DNA from: an uncultured Oceanospirillaceae bacterium
Lineage (GTDB): Bacteria > Pseudomonadota > Gammaproteobacteria > Pseudomonadales > Balneatricaceae
NCBI GenBank assembly: GCA_937136055.1
Contig: CAKZOD010000011.1
Coordinates: 1-64,000, forward strand
Direction of reading: 5' to 3'
Length of the DNA: 64,000 bases
The notes beneath the pieces were generated by a model that saw nothing but the letters and a program-made list of their open reading frames with translations, searched no databases and was not told the origin of the DNA. Within the stretch, counting starts at the first letter, position 1. Every line of letters begins with the position of its first letter. The translations under genes were made by a program, and so were the position numbers. This document shows, piece by piece, positions 62,403 to 64,000 of the stretch.

Positions 62403-64000
62403 TCAAACCGCTTGTAAAGTGGTGAAGCCCAGTACTAGCCACTTAATACCGGCATCGTCGAAGTTGACTTGCACACGCGTTTTGGCGCCAGTACCTTCAG
62501 CACTCAATACAATGCCCTCTCCAAAGCTGTCGTGGAATACGCGCTGGCCAATATGTAGTCCGCTCGATTGCTCGGCTTCTTGGTTATACATATTGGTTTT
62601 TGGTCTAGCAGTGAGTGGGCGGCTGACAGATGCATTCAAGCGTACTTCTTCAATAAGCTCCAGCGGGATTTCATTGATAAAACGTGAAGGGCGGTTGTAA
62701 GTTTCTTGGCCGTACATACGCCTTGATTCTGCATAGGTAATGTAGAGTTGTTGCATTGCACGGGTAATACCTACATAGCAAAGTCGGCGCTCTTCTTCCA
62801 TGCGGCCCGCCTCTTCAGCAGATTTATTACCCGGGAATAGCCCTTCTTCAACACCGACCATAAATACCAGTGGGAACTCCAAGCCTTTTGCAGAGTGCAG
62901 GGTCATTAGCTGAACACTGTCTTGGTGTTCATCCGCTTGAGCTTCACCAGCATCTAATGCCGCTTGATCTAAGAAATCGGCAAGAACAGAGCTTGCGCTT
63001 TGTTCGCCTTCCAAGTTACTGCCTTCACCATCGGTTTCATCTTCTGTATCAACCCATTGGTAATTGAACTGTTTAGCGGCGTTTACTAATTCCTCTAAGT
63101 TCTCTATGCGTGACTGAGCTTTCTCGCCTTTTTCTTTTAAGTGATGCTCTACCAAACCAGATAATTGAATAGCATGGTCGGTCAGCTCTTCTAGCTTAGT
63201 GCCTTGCGTATCACTGTCGAGCTGGTTGACTAGGTTTAAAAATCCTTGCAGAGCATCGCAGGCATTTTTCGGTATTTTTTTGTACTCAACCACTTCATTG
63301 GCTGCTCGCCACATTGAGATGTCTTCTGTACGAGCTTGCTCGCGAATAGCTTCAATAGTGCGGGTGCCAATGCGTCGGCTTGGAACATTAATCACTCGCT
63401 CCATCGCGGTATCATCGTCACGATTAGCCACCAAGCGCATGTAAGCCAGTGCGTTTTTAATCTCTAAACGATCGTAGAAGCGGTGCCCACCATAGATTTT
63501 GTAAGGCACACCTGCACGAATTAGGCTTTCTTCCATCACTCGTGATTGCGCGTTAGAGCGGTACAAAATAGCTGATTCAGAACGAAGATTACCTTCTTCT
63601 TGCCACTTCTGGATCTGCCCAACTACAAAGCGTGCTTCATCTTGTTCATTAAATGCGGCATATAAAGCAATTTTGTCGCCATCAGTGCCTTCTGTCCAAA
63701 GCTGCTTACCTAAACGGCCATTGTTGTTCGAAATGACGGCGTTTGCTGCGCTAAGAATGGTATTCGTCGAGCGGTAGTTTTGCTCAAGCTTGACAGTGAG
63801 GGCGCCGGGAAAGTGTTCAGAGAAGGTTTGAATGTTCTCGATTTTAGCGCCGCGCCAGCCGTATATTGATTGATCGTCATCACCGACGGCCATTAATTTA
63901 CGCTCATGGCCTGTTAGTAGTCGCAACCAAGCGTACTGGATGGAGTTAGTGTCTTGAAATTCGTCGACCAAAATATAGCGAAAGCGCTCTTGGTAATGCA
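62403..64000 (-). CDS. uvrD: DNA helicase II UvrD, 3' part (cut by window end)
   Basis: The reading frame is open to the window edge; the last codons seen are HYQERFRYILVDEFQDTN, motif II of UvrD. Further motifs are GDDDQSIYGWRGA (III), LEQNYRST (IV), VQLMTLHSAKGLEFPLVFMV (V) and EEERRLCYVGITRA (VI), and the C-terminal Tudor-like end FHDSFGEGIVLSAEG. About 530 of an expected 720 residues are in view; the Walker A end is missing. It unwinds DNA in mismatch and excision repair. Confidence 0.95.
   Translation of the reverse strand, partial: HYQERFRYILVDEFQDTNSIQYAWLRLLTGHERKLMAVGDDDQSIYGWRGAKIENIQTFSEHFPGALTVKLEQNYRSTNTILSAANAVISNNNGRLGKQLWTEGTDGDKIALYAAFNEQDEARFVVGQIQKWQEEGNLRSESAILYRSNAQSRVMEESLIRAGVPYKIYGGHRFYDRLEIKNALAYMRLVANRDDDTAMERVINVPSRRIGTRTIEAIREQARTEDISMWRAANEVVEYKKIPKNACDALQGFLNLVNQLDSDTQGTKLEELTDHAIQLSGLVEHHLKEKGEKAQSRIENLEELVNAAKQFNYQWVDTEDETDGEGSNLEGEQSASSVLADFLDQAALDAGEAQADEHQDSVQLMTLHSAKGLEFPLVFMVGVEEGLFPGNKSAEEAGRMEEERRLCYVGITRAMQQLYITYAESRRMYGQETYNRPSRFINEIPLELIEEVRLNASVSRPLTARPKTNMYNQEAEQSSGLHIGQRVFHDSFGEGIVLSAEGTGAKTRVQVNFDDAGIKWLVLGFTTLQAV

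Overview
This is a gammaproteobacterial chromosome segment. By eye its base composition is AT-leaning. The repertoire (HexR, YjaG, CysZ, UbiC/UbiA, PhoB/PhoR, a PstC with a long N-terminal extension, two Cache chemoreceptors, an OFA-type carrier) and the order ubiC-ubiA / phoB-phoR / phoU-pstB-pstA-pstC / pstS recall the Pseudomonas-Cellvibrionales-Oceanospirillales part of the class. I did not identify the species. About 60 genes are packed on both strands. I saw no tRNA, rRNA, CRISPR array or intact insertion sequence. All calls come from reading the sequence and remembered family motifs; no database search was run.

Layout. 0.2-4 kb: amino-acid export and its regulators (AzlCD under a MarR-GNAT fusion, LysE, AraC). 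3.9-4.3 kb: a gene-free region with six DnaA-box-like 9-mers and an IHF-type site. 4.3-9.7 kb: nicotinamide phosphoribosyltransferase, a chemoreceptor, a MOSC protein and a GNAT. 9.7-13.4 kb: an FtsX-type ABC exporter whose start codon overlaps that of a divergent TesA-like esterase. 13.5-16.4 kb: a secreted metallo-beta-lactamase-fold protein, a GAF-LuxR regulator and cytochrome c5. 16.8-27.2 kb: housekeeping genes (aminotransferases, YjeH-like exporter with Lrp, tdk, msrA, hexR, yjaG, cysZ).

27.2-32.4 kb holds the most unusual operon: a coenzyme-B12 glutamate mutase (glmS, glmE) with its reactivase (glmL), translationally coupled to an AMP-forming ligase. No methylaspartate ammonia-lyase is nearby. 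This suggests that 3-methylaspartate is made for activation rather than for glutamate fermentation.

33.2-48.8 kb is the phosphate region: phoR/phoB, ubiA/ubiC, phoU-pstB-pstA-pstC and pstS, with Pho boxes before phoB, pstC and pstS. A solute-binding-protein gene is inserted in reverse between pstC and pstS. Inside this region are a three-domain DsbA-like/receiver-like/GGDEF protein and a small NTF2-like gene cut by a 296-bp IS5-like miniature element with a 4-bp target duplication. 49-57.2 kb: a thioesterase-like protein lacking the usual Asp, a second chemoreceptor, and an OFA carrier with a clear sigma-54 promoter beside a two-component system whose regulator is sigma-54-dependent.

57.9-61.7 kb: a frameshifted HTH/Ig-like gene, then a probable tmpA-tmpB pair for degrading 2-trimethylaminoethylphosphonate to glycine betaine and phosphate, with a divergent LysR gene. 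The window closes with a DUF938 methyltransferase and the 3' part of uvrD.
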